From Cuspidothrix issatschenkoi CHARLIE-1 (lineage in GTDB: Bacteria > Cyanobacteriota > Cyanobacteriia > Cyanobacteriales > Nostocaceae), in the NCBI RefSeq assembly GCF_002934005.1, contig NZ_PGEM01000024.1:20070-84069 (forward strand): 64,000 bases of DNA, in the 5' to 3' direction. Below are positions 9,213 to 16,634 of this stretch, piece by piece. Within the stretch, counting starts at the first letter, position 1, and every line of letters starts with the position of its first letter. Under the pieces are notes generated by a model that was given only the letters and a program-made list of their open reading frames with translations, searched no databases and was not told the origin of the DNA. The translations under genes were made by a program, and so were the position numbers.

Positions 9213-9763
9213 GTTATTTATTCTGCAAACATTTCCGTCAAGATATCCAAAACTGCTTTTTGTTCTTCTGTGGTAATTTGACCGATAAGTTTGACTAATC
9301 GGGTTTTATCCCACATTCCGCAGATAAAATCCAATTCTGAATAATTATCACGAAAGATTCAGGGTTGTACAAACTTTACTCCAAAAATATTCTCAATAAA
9401 TGAGATAAATTCCTAATAAACATTTTATAGTTCCTTTGAACTAAAATCCTGAAAACCCTTACCAAACAATGTTTTTGGAGATAATTATTTTTTTATTCTC
9501 CGCTTATGCGGAATGTGAGTTTTATCTATTGTACGAATTTGGTCAAGTACGATTTGCCCCTCTTTTCCTTGAAATTCACAGGTCACTCTTGTAGGGTATA
9601 ACTGCCCTTTTGTTGTCATTGGTGCAACTATTACGGTAGAAATGTGATGGTTGATTTCGTTGGGTGAGATTATTAAACATGGGCGGGTTTTTTTAATTTC
9701 ACTACCAATGGTAGGGTCAAGATTAACTAGGAAAACATCAAATCTGTTAACTACCATTGCCAT
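9213..9763 (-). pseudogene. MazF/PemK-family toxin gene split by a 208-bp insertion
   Basis: The 5' part (9763 down to 9519) encodes VNRFDVFLVNLDPTIGSEIKKT... to QIRTIDKT, then runs into HIPHKRRIKK and a stop created by inserted DNA. The missing C-terminus is found at 9302-9213: RLVKLIGQITTEEQKAVLDI...MFAE. Both halves meet in frame at GATAAAAC, which is duplicated on either side of the insertion. Removing 208 bp plus one copy of the repeat restores a normal PemK/MazF protein. As it stands the toxin lacks its last helix and is probably inactive. It overlaps the antitoxin gene by 13 bases. Confidence 0.88.
9311..9518. mobile_element. 208-bp MITE inside the MazF-like toxin gene
   Basis: The inserted segment has inverted ends CACATTCCGCA (9312-9322, and reverse complement TGCGGAATGTG at 9507-9517). 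It is flanked by the 8-bp direct repeat GTTTTATC (9303-9310 and 9519-9526). It is AT-rich and encodes no protein. No other copy was noticed in the window. Confidence 0.85.
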
Positions 9764-10011
9764 TCATTTTCATCCCATGCTGTTGTGTTGATATCATCTG
9801 ATAAGATATCATCGCCTTTTTCTGCCATTTCTATAAATGCTTTTTCCCAACCTTTTCTGACTTGTTCAACTGGGCGAATAATGAGATGATTTCCTTGAAC
9901 TTCTATTTCTACTTCTGAGTTAATTCCACTTTGTTCTAATAGGGTTTTTGGGATGCGTAACCCTTGGGAGTTGCCGATTTTGACTATTCGGGTTTTAATT
10001 GCTGTACCCAT
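9751..10011 (-). CDS. MazE/AbrB-type antitoxin
   Basis: The 86-residue protein starts with the SpoVT-AbrB swapped-hairpin domain (TRIVKIGNSQGLRIPKTLLEQ) and has an acidic C-terminal tail (GDDILSDDINTTAWDENEW) of the kind that wraps MazF. It stands directly upstream of, and overlaps by 13 bases, the disrupted MazF-like toxin. The antitoxin itself appears intact and may still bind its own promoter. Confidence 0.88.
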   Translation of the reverse strand: MGTAIKTRIVKIGNSQGLRIPKTLLEQSGINSEVEIEVQGNHLIIRPVEQVRKGWEKAFIEMAEKGDDILSDDINTTAWDENEWQW

Positions 10012-10166
10012 TTTTGGTGTTTGGGGATAGGGTGGTGTTTACATTGTAATTACAACGATAAAAATAGTCAAGTAGAGGAAGATATGTTTATTTAGTCCTA
10101 TTAAGATGAGATATGTAAACAGGTTTTTGAGTATAATGAAGTAATGAATAACAAATATTGTTCTAT

Positions 10167-10418
10167 ATGAGTAAATTTGCGAGTTCGATTAATTTACAAT
10201 TATCACCTGATTCTTTAAGTCAGGGTGAGTCGGCTATTCGTCAGGAATTAGCTTTACAGTTATATGCACAGAATATTTTTACTTTTGGTCAAGCGCGACG
10301 TTTGGCTAATTTATCTGTTTGGGAATTTCAGCAGCTTTTAGGAGAAAGGAAAATTGAACGACATTATAATGAAGTTGATTTATTGGAAGATGTTAAGACT
10401 ATTCAAGAAGGTTTTTAA
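10167..10418 (+). CDS. UPF0175 family protein (likely antitoxin)
   Basis: The protein shows the UPF0175 pattern: ELALQLYAQNIFTFGQARRLANLSVWEFQQLLGER, a small helix-turn-helix-like protein that usually precedes a DUF3368 PIN-like toxin. A TTG at 10158 could extend the frame, but the ATG at 10167 is preferred. Six bases downstream lies a truncated DUF3368 gene, so the module is broken. A complete homologous pair occurs at 33092-33852. Confidence 0.78.
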   Translation: MSKFASSINLQLSPDSLSQGESAIRQELALQLYAQNIFTFGQARRLANLSVWEFQQLLGERKIERHYNEVDLLEDVKTIQEGF

Positions 10419-10423
10419 TAATT

Positions 10424-10588
10424 GTGACTGTTATTTGCAATGCTACACCTCTAATTAATTTTGCGGCTATCAATCGTCTAGATATTTTAAAGGAGGTATT
10501 TGGACAAGTTATAATTCCTCAAGCTGTTTATATAAACAAAAGATTTTGTACTACAGTCCTGATAAAATATGCTAGATTTAGCATATAA
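10424..10588 (+). pseudogene. DUF3368 PIN-like toxin, N-terminal remnant
   Basis: The frame begins VTVICNATPLINFAAINRLD and continues ILKEVFGQVIIPQAVY, the conserved beginning of DUF3368 proteins. Sequence then switches to unrelated residues and stops after 54 codons. A full-length relative needs about 160 residues. The acidic residues further along the PIN domain are missing, so the product cannot be active. Confidence 0.75.
10568..10587. promoter_or_regulatory. Palindrome TATGCTA-N4-TAGCATA before the HigBA-like pair
   Basis: A perfect 7-bp inverted repeat sits just upstream of the GTG at 10592. A TTGTAC stands 16 bases before the TATGCT half, so the palindrome could overlap a -10 box and act as the autoregulatory operator of the toxin-antitoxin operon. 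This is inference from position and symmetry. Confidence 0.45.
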
Positions 10589-10591
10589 AGG

Positions 10592-10972
10592 GTGCAAATA
10601 AAGCAATTGGAAACAGAACAGATAAAACCCCTGGAATGGGTAGGAAGTTCCCTAGAAGACCTCAAAGACTTTCCTGAAGACGTACAAGGGGAAATAGGAT
10701 ATGCTCTGTATTTAGCTCAAATTGGTGACAAACATCCTAATACCAAACCTTTGAAGGGATTTAAAGGAGCGAGTGTATTAGAGGTTGTAGAGGATTTTGA
10801 TGGAGACACCTATCGAGCTATTTATACTGTGAAATTACCAAAAGCAGTTTATGTGCTTCATGTCTTCCAGAAAAAATCAAAACATGGTATTGCTACACCC
10901 AAGCAAGACATTGACTTAATTGAAGCAAGAGTTGAAAGAGCAAAGCAGCATTATAAACAAGTTTATCAGTAA
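10592..10972 (+). CDS. HigB/Gp49-like (RelE-superfamily) toxin
   Basis: The 126-residue protein has LKDFPEDVQGEIGYALYLAQIGDKHPNTKPLKGF, ASVLEVVEDFDGDTYRAIYTVKL and VYVLHVFQKKSKHGIATPKQDI. These are the hallmarks of the phage-derived Gp49-like/HigB toxin family (DUF891), translation-dependent mRNases. It starts with GTG. An XRE antitoxin follows 17 bases downstream, the toxin-first order typical of HigBA. Confidence 0.85.
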   Translation: MQIKQLETEQIKPLEWVGSSLEDLKDFPEDVQGEIGYALYLAQIGDKHPNTKPLKGFKGASVLEVVEDFDGDTYRAIYTVKLPKAVYVLHVFQKKSKHGIATPKQDIDLIEARVERAKQHYKQVYQ

Positions 10973-10989
10973 GAGAAAAGGAAATAATT

Positions 10990-11307
10990 ATGACAGAAAA
11001 AATTGAAATAAAAACCAGTAGCGGTAACGTATTTGCTGATTTAGATTTACCCAACCCAGAGGAAATGCTAGTCAAAGCAGAACTAGCACGAAAAATTAGT
11101 AACGCTATTACTGCACGTCATATCACCCAAGCAGAAGCGGCTGAATTATTAGGAATTGATCAACCAAAAGTTTCTGCTTTAATGAGAGGAAGACTTACAG
11201 GTTTTTCTCTAGAAAGAATGTTTAGATTTCTGAATACTTTGGGAATTGATGTAGAAATTACAGTCAAACCTAAATTGAGAGACAATGCACGGATAACAGT
11301 AGTTTAA
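10990..11307 (+). CDS. HigA-like XRE-family antitoxin
   Basis: The 105-residue protein has a helix-turn-helix of the XRE/DUF1670 type (ARHITQAEAAELLGIDQPKV followed by SALMRGRLTGFSLERM) and a C-terminal strand LGIDVEITVKP. AGGAAA precedes the ATG. It is expected to bind the toxin and repress the operon, possibly at the palindrome at 10568. Confidence 0.87.
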   Translation: MTEKIEIKTSSGNVFADLDLPNPEEMLVKAELARKISNAITARHITQAEAAELLGIDQPKVSALMRGRLTGFSLERMFRFLNTLGIDVEITVKPKLRDNARITVV

Positions 11308-11402
11308 TTATAATCTAATTTTAGTTACACGCAATGCTTATTTTCAGAAAGTTGAAAATTTACAAACAGTTTCTTGGAGATAGTACGCAAATTAGAAGAT
11401 TA

Positions 11403-11490
11403 GGACTTACGAAAAACCCTCTCAAACTCTCATTCCTCTGCGATCTCTGTGTTCTCTGTGGTTCGTTTTTAGTAACTTGTGCGTAAGTCC
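11403..11490. mobile_element. MITE with GGACTTACG ends (family 2, 88-bp type)
   Basis: The element begins GGACTTACG and ends TGCGTAAGTCC. It is followed after 11 bases by a second short element of the same family, so two lie in tandem. The interior resembles decayed repeat sequence (TCTCTGTGTTCTCTGTGG). Confidence 0.7.
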
Positions 11491-11501
11491 TAAAGATAAT
11501 A

Positions 11502-11590
11502 GGACTTACGCATTTTAACGAAACGTAGGGGTTTGAGATTGCTTCCTTACGTCGCAATGACAGTATTTGAAGTAGGTTTTGCGTAAGTCC
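11502..11590. mobile_element. MITE with GGACTTACGCA ends (family 2, 89-bp type)
   Basis: The element begins GGACTTACGCA and ends TGCGTAAGTCC. TAAAGATAA occurs on both sides (11491-11499 and 11591-11599), a possible target duplication. Confidence 0.72.
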
Positions 11591-11613
11591 TAAAGATAAA
11601 AATAAATTGCCTT

Positions 11614-11702
11614 AGACATCTCCGGAAATTAAATGTGCGTTTTCCAGAACCTTTGTAGAGACGTTCCATGGAACGTCTCTACAATCTTTTTCGGAGATGT
11701 CT
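11614..11702. repeat. Palindromic repeat with AGACATCTCCG ends
   Basis: The 89-bp unit starts AGACATCTCCG and ends CGGAGATGTCT, with an inner perfect palindrome GTAGAGACGTTCC/GGAACGTCTCTAC. A related unit ends at 29205 (GGAGATGTCT). It lies three bases past the rfbA stop and may act as its 3' hairpin. Confidence 0.7.
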
Positions 11703-11704
11703 CT

Positions 11705-12781
11705 TTAAGTCAATTCAATTTGCGAATCATCACCAATTAAAAACCGTAATGCTTTAGGACGACGAGGGGCGATACTTAACTGGGCGCGTTGTCCAATTAA
11801 ACTATCAATAATTCGTTGTTGAATGCCCGTAATTTTTGCACCTTCTAACACCACACTATGTTCTAAATCTGTTTCTATGAGTGTGGAGTTATCAGCAATA
11901 CTGCTATAGGGACCGATAAAACAGTTTTCTAAATAACAGTTATGACCAATTACCACCGGACCACGAATTGTACAATTGATAATTTTAGATTCAGCGCCAA
12001 TTTGCACTCTACCAGTAATTTGGGTTTTACTATCAATATCACCTAAAATTGATTTCTTTAAATAGGTATCCAGAATTAAACGGTTAGCTTCTAATAAATC
12101 ATCTTTTTTACCTGTATCTAACCACCAACCATCAAGATTACAAGCTGAAACCTGTTTTTCTTGATCTATTAAACACTGAATAGCATCAGTTATTTCTAAT
12201 TCTCCTCTTAGTGAAGGTTTAATTAAAGAAATAGCATCATGAATAACAGGTGAAAAGAAATAAACCCCTACCAAGGCTAAATTTGAAGGAGGAATTTTAG
12301 GCTTTTCAACTAACTGTAATACTCTACCTTGTTCATCAACTGTCGCCACACCAAAAGCACTAGGATTATCTACTTCTCTTAATAAAATTAATGCTTCTGG
12401 TTGTTGTTGGGTAAATTTATCTAAAAATGAACTTAAATCACCTTGTTGAATCAAGTTATCTCCTAAATACATGACAAATGGCGAATCCTTTAAAAAAGGC
12501 CGCGCCACTTGCACAGCATGGGCTAATCCTGCCGGTTGTTGTTGTAAAATATAGGTGATATTCACACCAAATTTGTCACCATTTCCCGTTTTATTTTTGA
12601 CTTCTTCCCCGGTTTCTGGGCTGATAATAATTCCAATATCAGTAATTCCAGCATCAGCCATTTCTTGGATGCCGTACCATAAAATTGGTTTGTTGGCAAC
12701 TGAGACAAGTTGTTTTGCTCCTGTATAGGTTAAAGGGCGTAATCTTGTACCTTTTCCACCAGATAAAATCAATGCTTTCAT
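11705..12781 (-). CDS. rfbA: Glucose-1-phosphate thymidylyltransferase (long form)
   Basis: The nucleotidyltransferase signature MKALILSGGKGTRLRPLT is at the N-terminus, with FVMYLGDNLIQ and later VEKPKIPP. A C-terminal left-handed beta-helix part (TQITGRVQIGAESKI, VVIGHNCYLENCFIGPYSS) makes this the 358-residue type. It couples glucose-1-phosphate and dTTP to dTDP-glucose for rhamnose synthesis. The start is taken at 12781, overlapping the rfbD stop as ATGA. A longer in-frame start exists at 12832 but is inside rfbD. Confidence 0.9.
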   Translation of the reverse strand: MKALILSGGKGTRLRPLTYTGAKQLVSVANKPILWYGIQEMADAGITDIGIIISPETGEEVKNKTGNGDKFGVNITYILQQQPAGLAHAVQVARPFLKDSPFVMYLGDNLIQQGDLSSFLDKFTQQQPEALILLREVDNPSAFGVATVDEQGRVLQLVEKPKIPPSNLALVGVYFFSPVIHDAISLIKPSLRGELEITDAIQCLIDQEKQVSACNLDGWWLDTGKKDDLLEANRLILDTYLKKSILGDIDSKTQITGRVQIGAESKIINCTIRGPVVIGHNCYLENCFIGPYSSIADNSTLIETDLEHSVVLEGAKITGIQQRIIDSLIGQRAQLSIAPRRPKALRFLIGDDSQIELT

Positions 12782-13665
12782 AGGGATTTCTCTTTTAATT
12801 CTTTTAACATTAATATGAGTCTTTGTCGCCAATGTGGAGGGTAAGTTCCCAAAAGTTGCGATATTTTTCTACAAGCGAGAACGGAATAAGCAGGACGTTT
12901 TGCTGGTGTGGGATATTCGGGGGTGGTAATGGGAATAACTTGGTTAATTTGCACCGGGAAACCGAGTTTTTGCGCTTCTTCAAAAATAGCTATAGCAAAA
13001 TCATACCAACTAGCGACACCACTATTTGTATAGTGATAAATTCCCGAAATTTCTGATGTTAATTGGGGGATAATTTTACTAATTGTGTCAGCGATATCAT
13101 GCGCCCAAGTAGGACTACCAATTTGATCTGCAACTACTCTCACTTCTGGTCTATCTTTACCAACTCGTAACATAGTTTTGACAAAGTTACCTTTACCATA
13201 CGTTCCATAAACCCAAGCTGTGCGTAAAATTATATAATCAGCACAAGCTTGTTGAATTGCCATTTCTCCCGCTAATTTTGTTTGACCATACATACTCAAT
13301 GGATTGGTAATATCATTTTCTTGATAGGGATAATTACTATTGCCATCAAATACGTAATCTGTGGAAATGTGAATTAAGAAACTGCCTAGTTTTTGACCTT
13401 CTTCAGCGATAATTTGTGGAACGATAGCATTAACCTTATGAGCTATTTCTGCTTCACTTTCAGCTTTATCTACTGCTATATAAGCAGCCGCGTTAATAAT
13501 TATTTCGGGTTTAACTGCTTGGATAATTTGGCGTAAGTTATGACCTTGAGTTAAATCTATTTCGGGACGTGCTAACCCAATAACTTGATAGTCAGATGAA
13601 AGGATCTTTTGTAGTTCTGTACCAACTTGTCCGTTATTACCGATTAATAATATTGATTTATTCAT
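12778..13665 (-). CDS. rfbD: dTDP-4-dehydrorhamnose reductase
   Basis: The protein has an N-terminal Rossmann motif LLIGNNGQVGTELQ, STDYVFDGNSNYPYQENDI, the YGQTKLAGE catalytic Tyr-Lys motif and RTAWVYGTYGKGNFVKTM, all typical of RmlD. It reduces dTDP-4-keto-L-rhamnose with NADPH. Overlaps rfbC by eight bases and rfbA by four, so the three are one tightly coupled operon in the order C-D-A. Confidence 0.93.
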   Translation of the reverse strand: MNKSILLIGNNGQVGTELQKILSSDYQVIGLARPEIDLTQGHNLRQIIQAVKPEIIINAAAYIAVDKAESEAEIAHKVNAIVPQIIAEEGQKLGSFLIHISTDYVFDGNSNYPYQENDITNPLSMYGQTKLAGEMAIQQACADYIILRTAWVYGTYGKGNFVKTMLRVGKDRPEVRVVADQIGSPTWAHDIADTISKIIPQLTSEISGIYHYTNSGVASWYDFAIAIFEEAQKLGFPVQINQVIPITTPEYPTPAKRPAYSVLACRKISQLLGTYPPHWRQRLILMLKELKEKSL

Positions 13666-14203
13666 AAACTTCGGCGGTTTTAAATTTCTGCGCGTTGCTG
13701 TCTTTAGCTGATAAAATTGGGGCTGTTTTGAGAGGCCAATCTATTGCTAAATCCGGGTCATTCCATAAAATAGAGCGATCGCCTTCTGGTGCATAATAAT
13801 CTGTAGCTTTATACATAACTTCGGCAACTTCTGAAAGTACCAGAAACCCATGGGCAAAACCTGGCGGTATCCACAATTGGCGTTTGTTTTCCGCGTTGAG
13901 TTCACAACCTACCCACTGGCCAAATGTCGGGGATTTTTTTCTAATATCTACAGCAATATCATAAATTGCCCCCACAATGGTGCGAACTAATTTACCTTGA
14001 GGTTGGATAATTTGATAATGTAATCCTCTGAGCACATTATATTCAGATTTCGAGTGATTATCTTGGACAAAGTTCGGTGTAATTCCTAGTTTTTCTGTGA
14101 ATGTTTTTTGGTTGTAAGATTCTAAAAAAAATCCCCGTGAGTCTTGAAAAACTTTCGGTTCAATGATGATAACATCGGGAATAGACGTAGGAATAATGTT
14201 CAT
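13658..14203 (-). CDS. rfbC: dTDP-4-dehydrorhamnose 3,5-epimerase
   Basis: The 181-residue cupin has SRGFFLESYNQKTF, NVLRGLHYQ with the catalytic His, and WIPPGFAHGFLVLSE. These identify RmlC. It is the first gene of the rfbCDA unit. The 4,6-dehydratase (rfbB) is not in this window, so the dTDP-rhamnose pathway must be completed elsewhere in the genome. Confidence 0.93.
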   Translation of the reverse strand: MNIIPTSIPDVIIIEPKVFQDSRGFFLESYNQKTFTEKLGITPNFVQDNHSKSEYNVLRGLHYQIIQPQGKLVRTIVGAIYDIAVDIRKKSPTFGQWVGCELNAENKRQLWIPPGFAHGFLVLSEVAEVMYKATDYYAPEGDRSILWNDPDLAIDWPLKTAPILSAKDSNAQKFKTAEVYE

Positions 14204-14331
14204 TATCTAGGGAATTTCTTATAAAAACTACTGAGATAATACTATAAAATGTCCATCCCATAATTTCAGATTACAAGGACTTGTGTTGAATTTAGGGATA
14301 CAATAGCGATCGCATTCGCTACTAAAAATAT

Positions 14332-15126
14332 TTGCCAAAAAACTCTCTTATGATAGAGATAGCTATCCCCAACCCCAATATTCGCCAACTTCCCACATTC
14401 AACTCCATCCCCGAAGAAAGATTACACCGTCAACAGCGACTTGCAGCAGCTTTTCGCCTGTTTTCCCGTTTCGGTTTTGATGAAGGTATTGCTGGACATA
14501 TTACAGTCCGTGATCCTGAAAACCCTGACAATTTTTGGGTTAACCCCTTGGGAATGCACTTTGGTTTAATTCGTGTTAGCGACCTCCTACTGGTTAATCA
14601 TAAAGGTGATATAATTTACGGCAATCGTTCAGTAAATGGCGCAGCTTTTGCTATTCATTCTCAAGTTCATGCCGCCCGTCCTGACGTAGTAGCCGCAGCC
14701 CACGCCCATTCTATCTACGGTAAAAGCTGGTCTAGTCTGGGACGTTTGCTTGACCCCATCACCCAAGATGCCTGTAGTTTTTACGAAAATCACAGTATAT
14801 TTACTGAATATACAGGTGTGGTTTTCGACCCATCAGAAGGTAAACGCATTGCCCAAACTCTGGGTAAAAATAAAGCCATCATTCTCCAAAATCACGGCTT
14901 ATTGACAGTAGGTGAAACCATTGATGCGGCCGCATGGTGGTTCATCACAATGGAGCGTTCCTGTCAAGCCCAATTATTGGCACAAGCAGCCGGAAAACCC
15001 CACCTAATTAAACCAGAATATGCCAAAATAGCCTATGGCCAAGTTGGCACTCCTGAAATGGGTTGGTTTAGCTTTCAACCTTTGTATGAGATGATTGTCC
15101 AGCAAGAACCAGATTTGCTGAATTAA
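14332..15126 (+). CDS. Class II aldolase/adducin family protein
   Basis: The protein carries the class II aldolase pattern: GIAGHITVRDPENPDNFWVN, metal-binding histidines in IHSQVHAARPDV and AAHAHSIYG, and ILQNHGLLTVGETIDAA. Substrate is unknown; family members act on sugar phosphates such as fuculose- or ribulose-phosphate. The frame opens with TTG at 14332; the ATG at 14350 is a likely alternative. Runs away from the rfb operon. Confidence 0.87.
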   Translation: MPKNSLMIEIAIPNPNIRQLPTFNSIPEERLHRQQRLAAAFRLFSRFGFDEGIAGHITVRDPENPDNFWVNPLGMHFGLIRVSDLLLVNHKGDIIYGNRSVNGAAFAIHSQVHAARPDVVAAAHAHSIYGKSWSSLGRLLDPITQDACSFYENHSIFTEYTGVVFDPSEGKRIAQTLGKNKAIILQNHGLLTVGETIDAAAWWFITMERSCQAQLLAQAAGKPHLIKPEYAKIAYGQVGTPEMGWFSFQPLYEMIVQQEPDLLN

Positions 15127-15222
15127 TGGTTTTGCGTTTAATTATTCCTGTCCCACCTAAAGCAGCAATTCCTAACAACCCAACATAAGTAGAGGGTTCA
15201 GGAATTGATTTTTCCATCTCCT
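15127..15222 (-). pseudogene. PEP-CTERM sorting-signal remnant
   Basis: On the minus strand the frame reads EKSIPEPSTYVGLLGIAALG, then GTGIIKRK. This is a complete PEP-CTERM tail: the PEP motif, a hydrophobic helix and a basic end. Such tails direct exported proteins to exosortase. The upstream protein is gone, replaced by repeat-derived sequence, and the normal stop is missing, so this is a gene fragment. Confidence 0.7.
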
Positions 15223-15240
15223 TCGCTATTAGGATATAGA

Positions 15241-15334
15241 AAGTAGGGGTAATACTCATCCGGAAGCAAGCTACATGAATTACCCCTACAAAAGAATCAG
15301 GTTTTTGATTACTTCGCGCGTAAGTCCTAAAGAA
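15241..15334. repeat. Short palindrome and a solitary family-2 MITE end
   Basis: GTAGGGGTAAT at 15243 and ATTACCCCTAC ending near 15292 form an inverted repeat. A single right end GCGTAAGTCC follows at about 15319-15328 with no left end, so it is a decayed family-2 element. Confidence 0.55.
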
Positions 15335-15350
15335 GTTAGAGATATAAATC

Positions 15351-15533
15351 TTACCCATACCCATTGTTAAATGATACACAAGGACTATCAATTTCTACTG
15401 CTGGAGTGAAGGAATTACAGAAAATGATGGTAGCATAATTAACTTCTGATTCGTCAGGGTGAGTACATTCCAAATTAATATAAAAAGCACAGTCTTGACA
15501 AATAGTTCTAGATGATACTGGTGTTAATTCCAT
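15351..15533 (-). CDS. Small cysteine-rich protein
   Basis: The 60-residue protein has four regularly spaced cysteines (CQDCAFYINLEC, IIFCNSF), suggesting a small metal-binding or redox peptide, with another Cys in DSPCVSF. The family is not recognised. Its leader contains a CCCACTAC/GTAGTGGG hairpin (15569-15596) which on the minus strand is followed by a T-rich run, a possible attenuator. The C-terminal residues overlap repeat-like sequence. Confidence 0.5.
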   Translation of the reverse strand: MELTPVSSRTICQDCAFYINLECTHPDESEVNYATIIFCNSFTPAVEIDSPCVSFNNGYG

Positions 15534-15568
15534 AGTGTCTAGTTGATATTTAATAAAAATAAATAAAA

Positions 15569-15596
15569 CCCACTACTTTGGATTTTACGTAGTGGG
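15569..15596 (-). terminator. Hairpin plus T-rich run, minus strand
   Basis: An 8-bp stem CCCACTAC/GTAGTGGG is followed on the minus strand by TTTTATTTATTTTTATT. It lies 35 bases before the start of the small Cys-rich gene, so it is either an attenuator or a terminator for upstream antisense transcription. Confidence 0.5.
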
Positions 15597-15815
15597 AGAT
15601 AACAGTAATAAACAATGTCATGTCTATAATGTGTGGTTTTTGTAACAAATTCAATTGTTTAATGTAAAAAACGGATAATTATCTTGCGTTTATAGTAATT
15701 TAACAACTAACAGCTAGTCAATAAACTAGATTGTGTTGACTGATATTATTTGAATGAGTTTGTAGTAAACCTATAAATTAATAGTACATTATCCCATACT
15801 TGATATCAAATCAAC

Positions 15816-16079
15816 GTGAGTGCTAAACGTCTGCCAGAAACTACTGCCCATGTGAGAGTTACCCGCCAATCTTGGCAACAAGGCTTTCTTGAAGGTGAAG
15901 TTAGCGCTGGTAATTTTCAGTGGCATTTCCAGTGGCATTTCCTGCGGGGAGAACTTTCTGTTAAGCCTTCTCAGGGTCGTGCTTTGATTAAAGAACCTCT
16001 AGGCCGCTTTTTAGAACAACAAGATTATCAGTTAGAACCTGGAGGAGATTATGCTTTTACAATTCGGGCTGAACTTTAA
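15816..16079 (+). CDS. DUF3146-like cyanobacterial protein
   Basis: The 87-residue protein (KRLPETTAHVRVTRQSW at the start, KPSQGRALIKEPLGRFLEQ, then a YQLEPGGDYAFTIRAEL end) resembles the cyanobacteria-specific DUF3146 family of unknown function. It starts with GTG. A 12-bp tandem duplication gives the repeat QWHFQWHF in the middle. It converges on the YqgF-like gene, with one base between stops. Confidence 0.7.
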   Translation: MSAKRLPETTAHVRVTRQSWQQGFLEGEVSAGNFQWHFQWHFLRGELSVKPSQGRALIKEPLGRFLEQQDYQLEPGGDYAFTIRAEL

Positions 16080-16080
16080 A

Positions 16081-16503
16081 TTAGTTGTCAGTAAGTCGGT
16101 TCAGATATCTTTCAATTAAGAGAATGGCCACAATATCATCTATTGGCCGTGGGGGTTGACGCATACCCTTGGGTAATATTTTAGTAATACCTTGGGGTGG
16201 ATACATCTCCCAATAGCGATCGCGTGCTTCTAAAGTCGTGTAACGTTCATCAACTAAAATAATATTAATCGGCTGATTTAATTCTTGATGTAATCGTTGT
16301 TTCCACTGTTTAGCGGTGGTCTGATCCCCCATCACCATTAAGGATACAGGGAATTGTTGCAGTTGTCTTTCAATATTAGCGATCGCTTCATTCGCTAATA
16401 CAACTTCATGATATAACAATTGCCGATCTAGTCCCATCACCCCAATCCCACATTTATCACGACCGGGATCAAATCCTAAAATTACAGGTTGTGTATTAGT
16501 CAT
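16081..16503 (-). CDS. YqgF/RuvX-like RNase H-fold nuclease
   Basis: The 140-residue protein starts with the RNase H-fold first strand ILGFDPGRDKCGIGV carrying the catalytic Asp, has ILVDERYTTLEARDRYWE and ends with RPIDDIVAILLIERYL including a C-terminal Asp pair. This matches the pre-16S rRNA nuclease/Holliday junction resolvase-like group. It is shorter and more divergent than standard YqgF, so the exact substrate is uncertain. Possibly co-oriented and linked with the DUF3084 gene upstream. Confidence 0.78.
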   Translation of the reverse strand: MTNTQPVILGFDPGRDKCGIGVMGLDRQLLYHEVVLANEAIANIERQLQQFPVSLMVMGDQTTAKQWKQRLHQELNQPINIILVDERYTTLEARDRYWEMYPPQGITKILPKGMRQPPRPIDDIVAILLIERYLNRLTDN

Positions 16504-16634
16504 TTGTTAGTTGTCCGTTGACAGTAGAAAAAAATCTTATCCTCTTCTCCCTTGCCTCTTGCCTCTGGTTACCGAGCGAAGTCGTTAGCGTAGCCTGGCG
16601 TTTAGCCATAGTATTACTCCTTGCCTCTTGCCTA

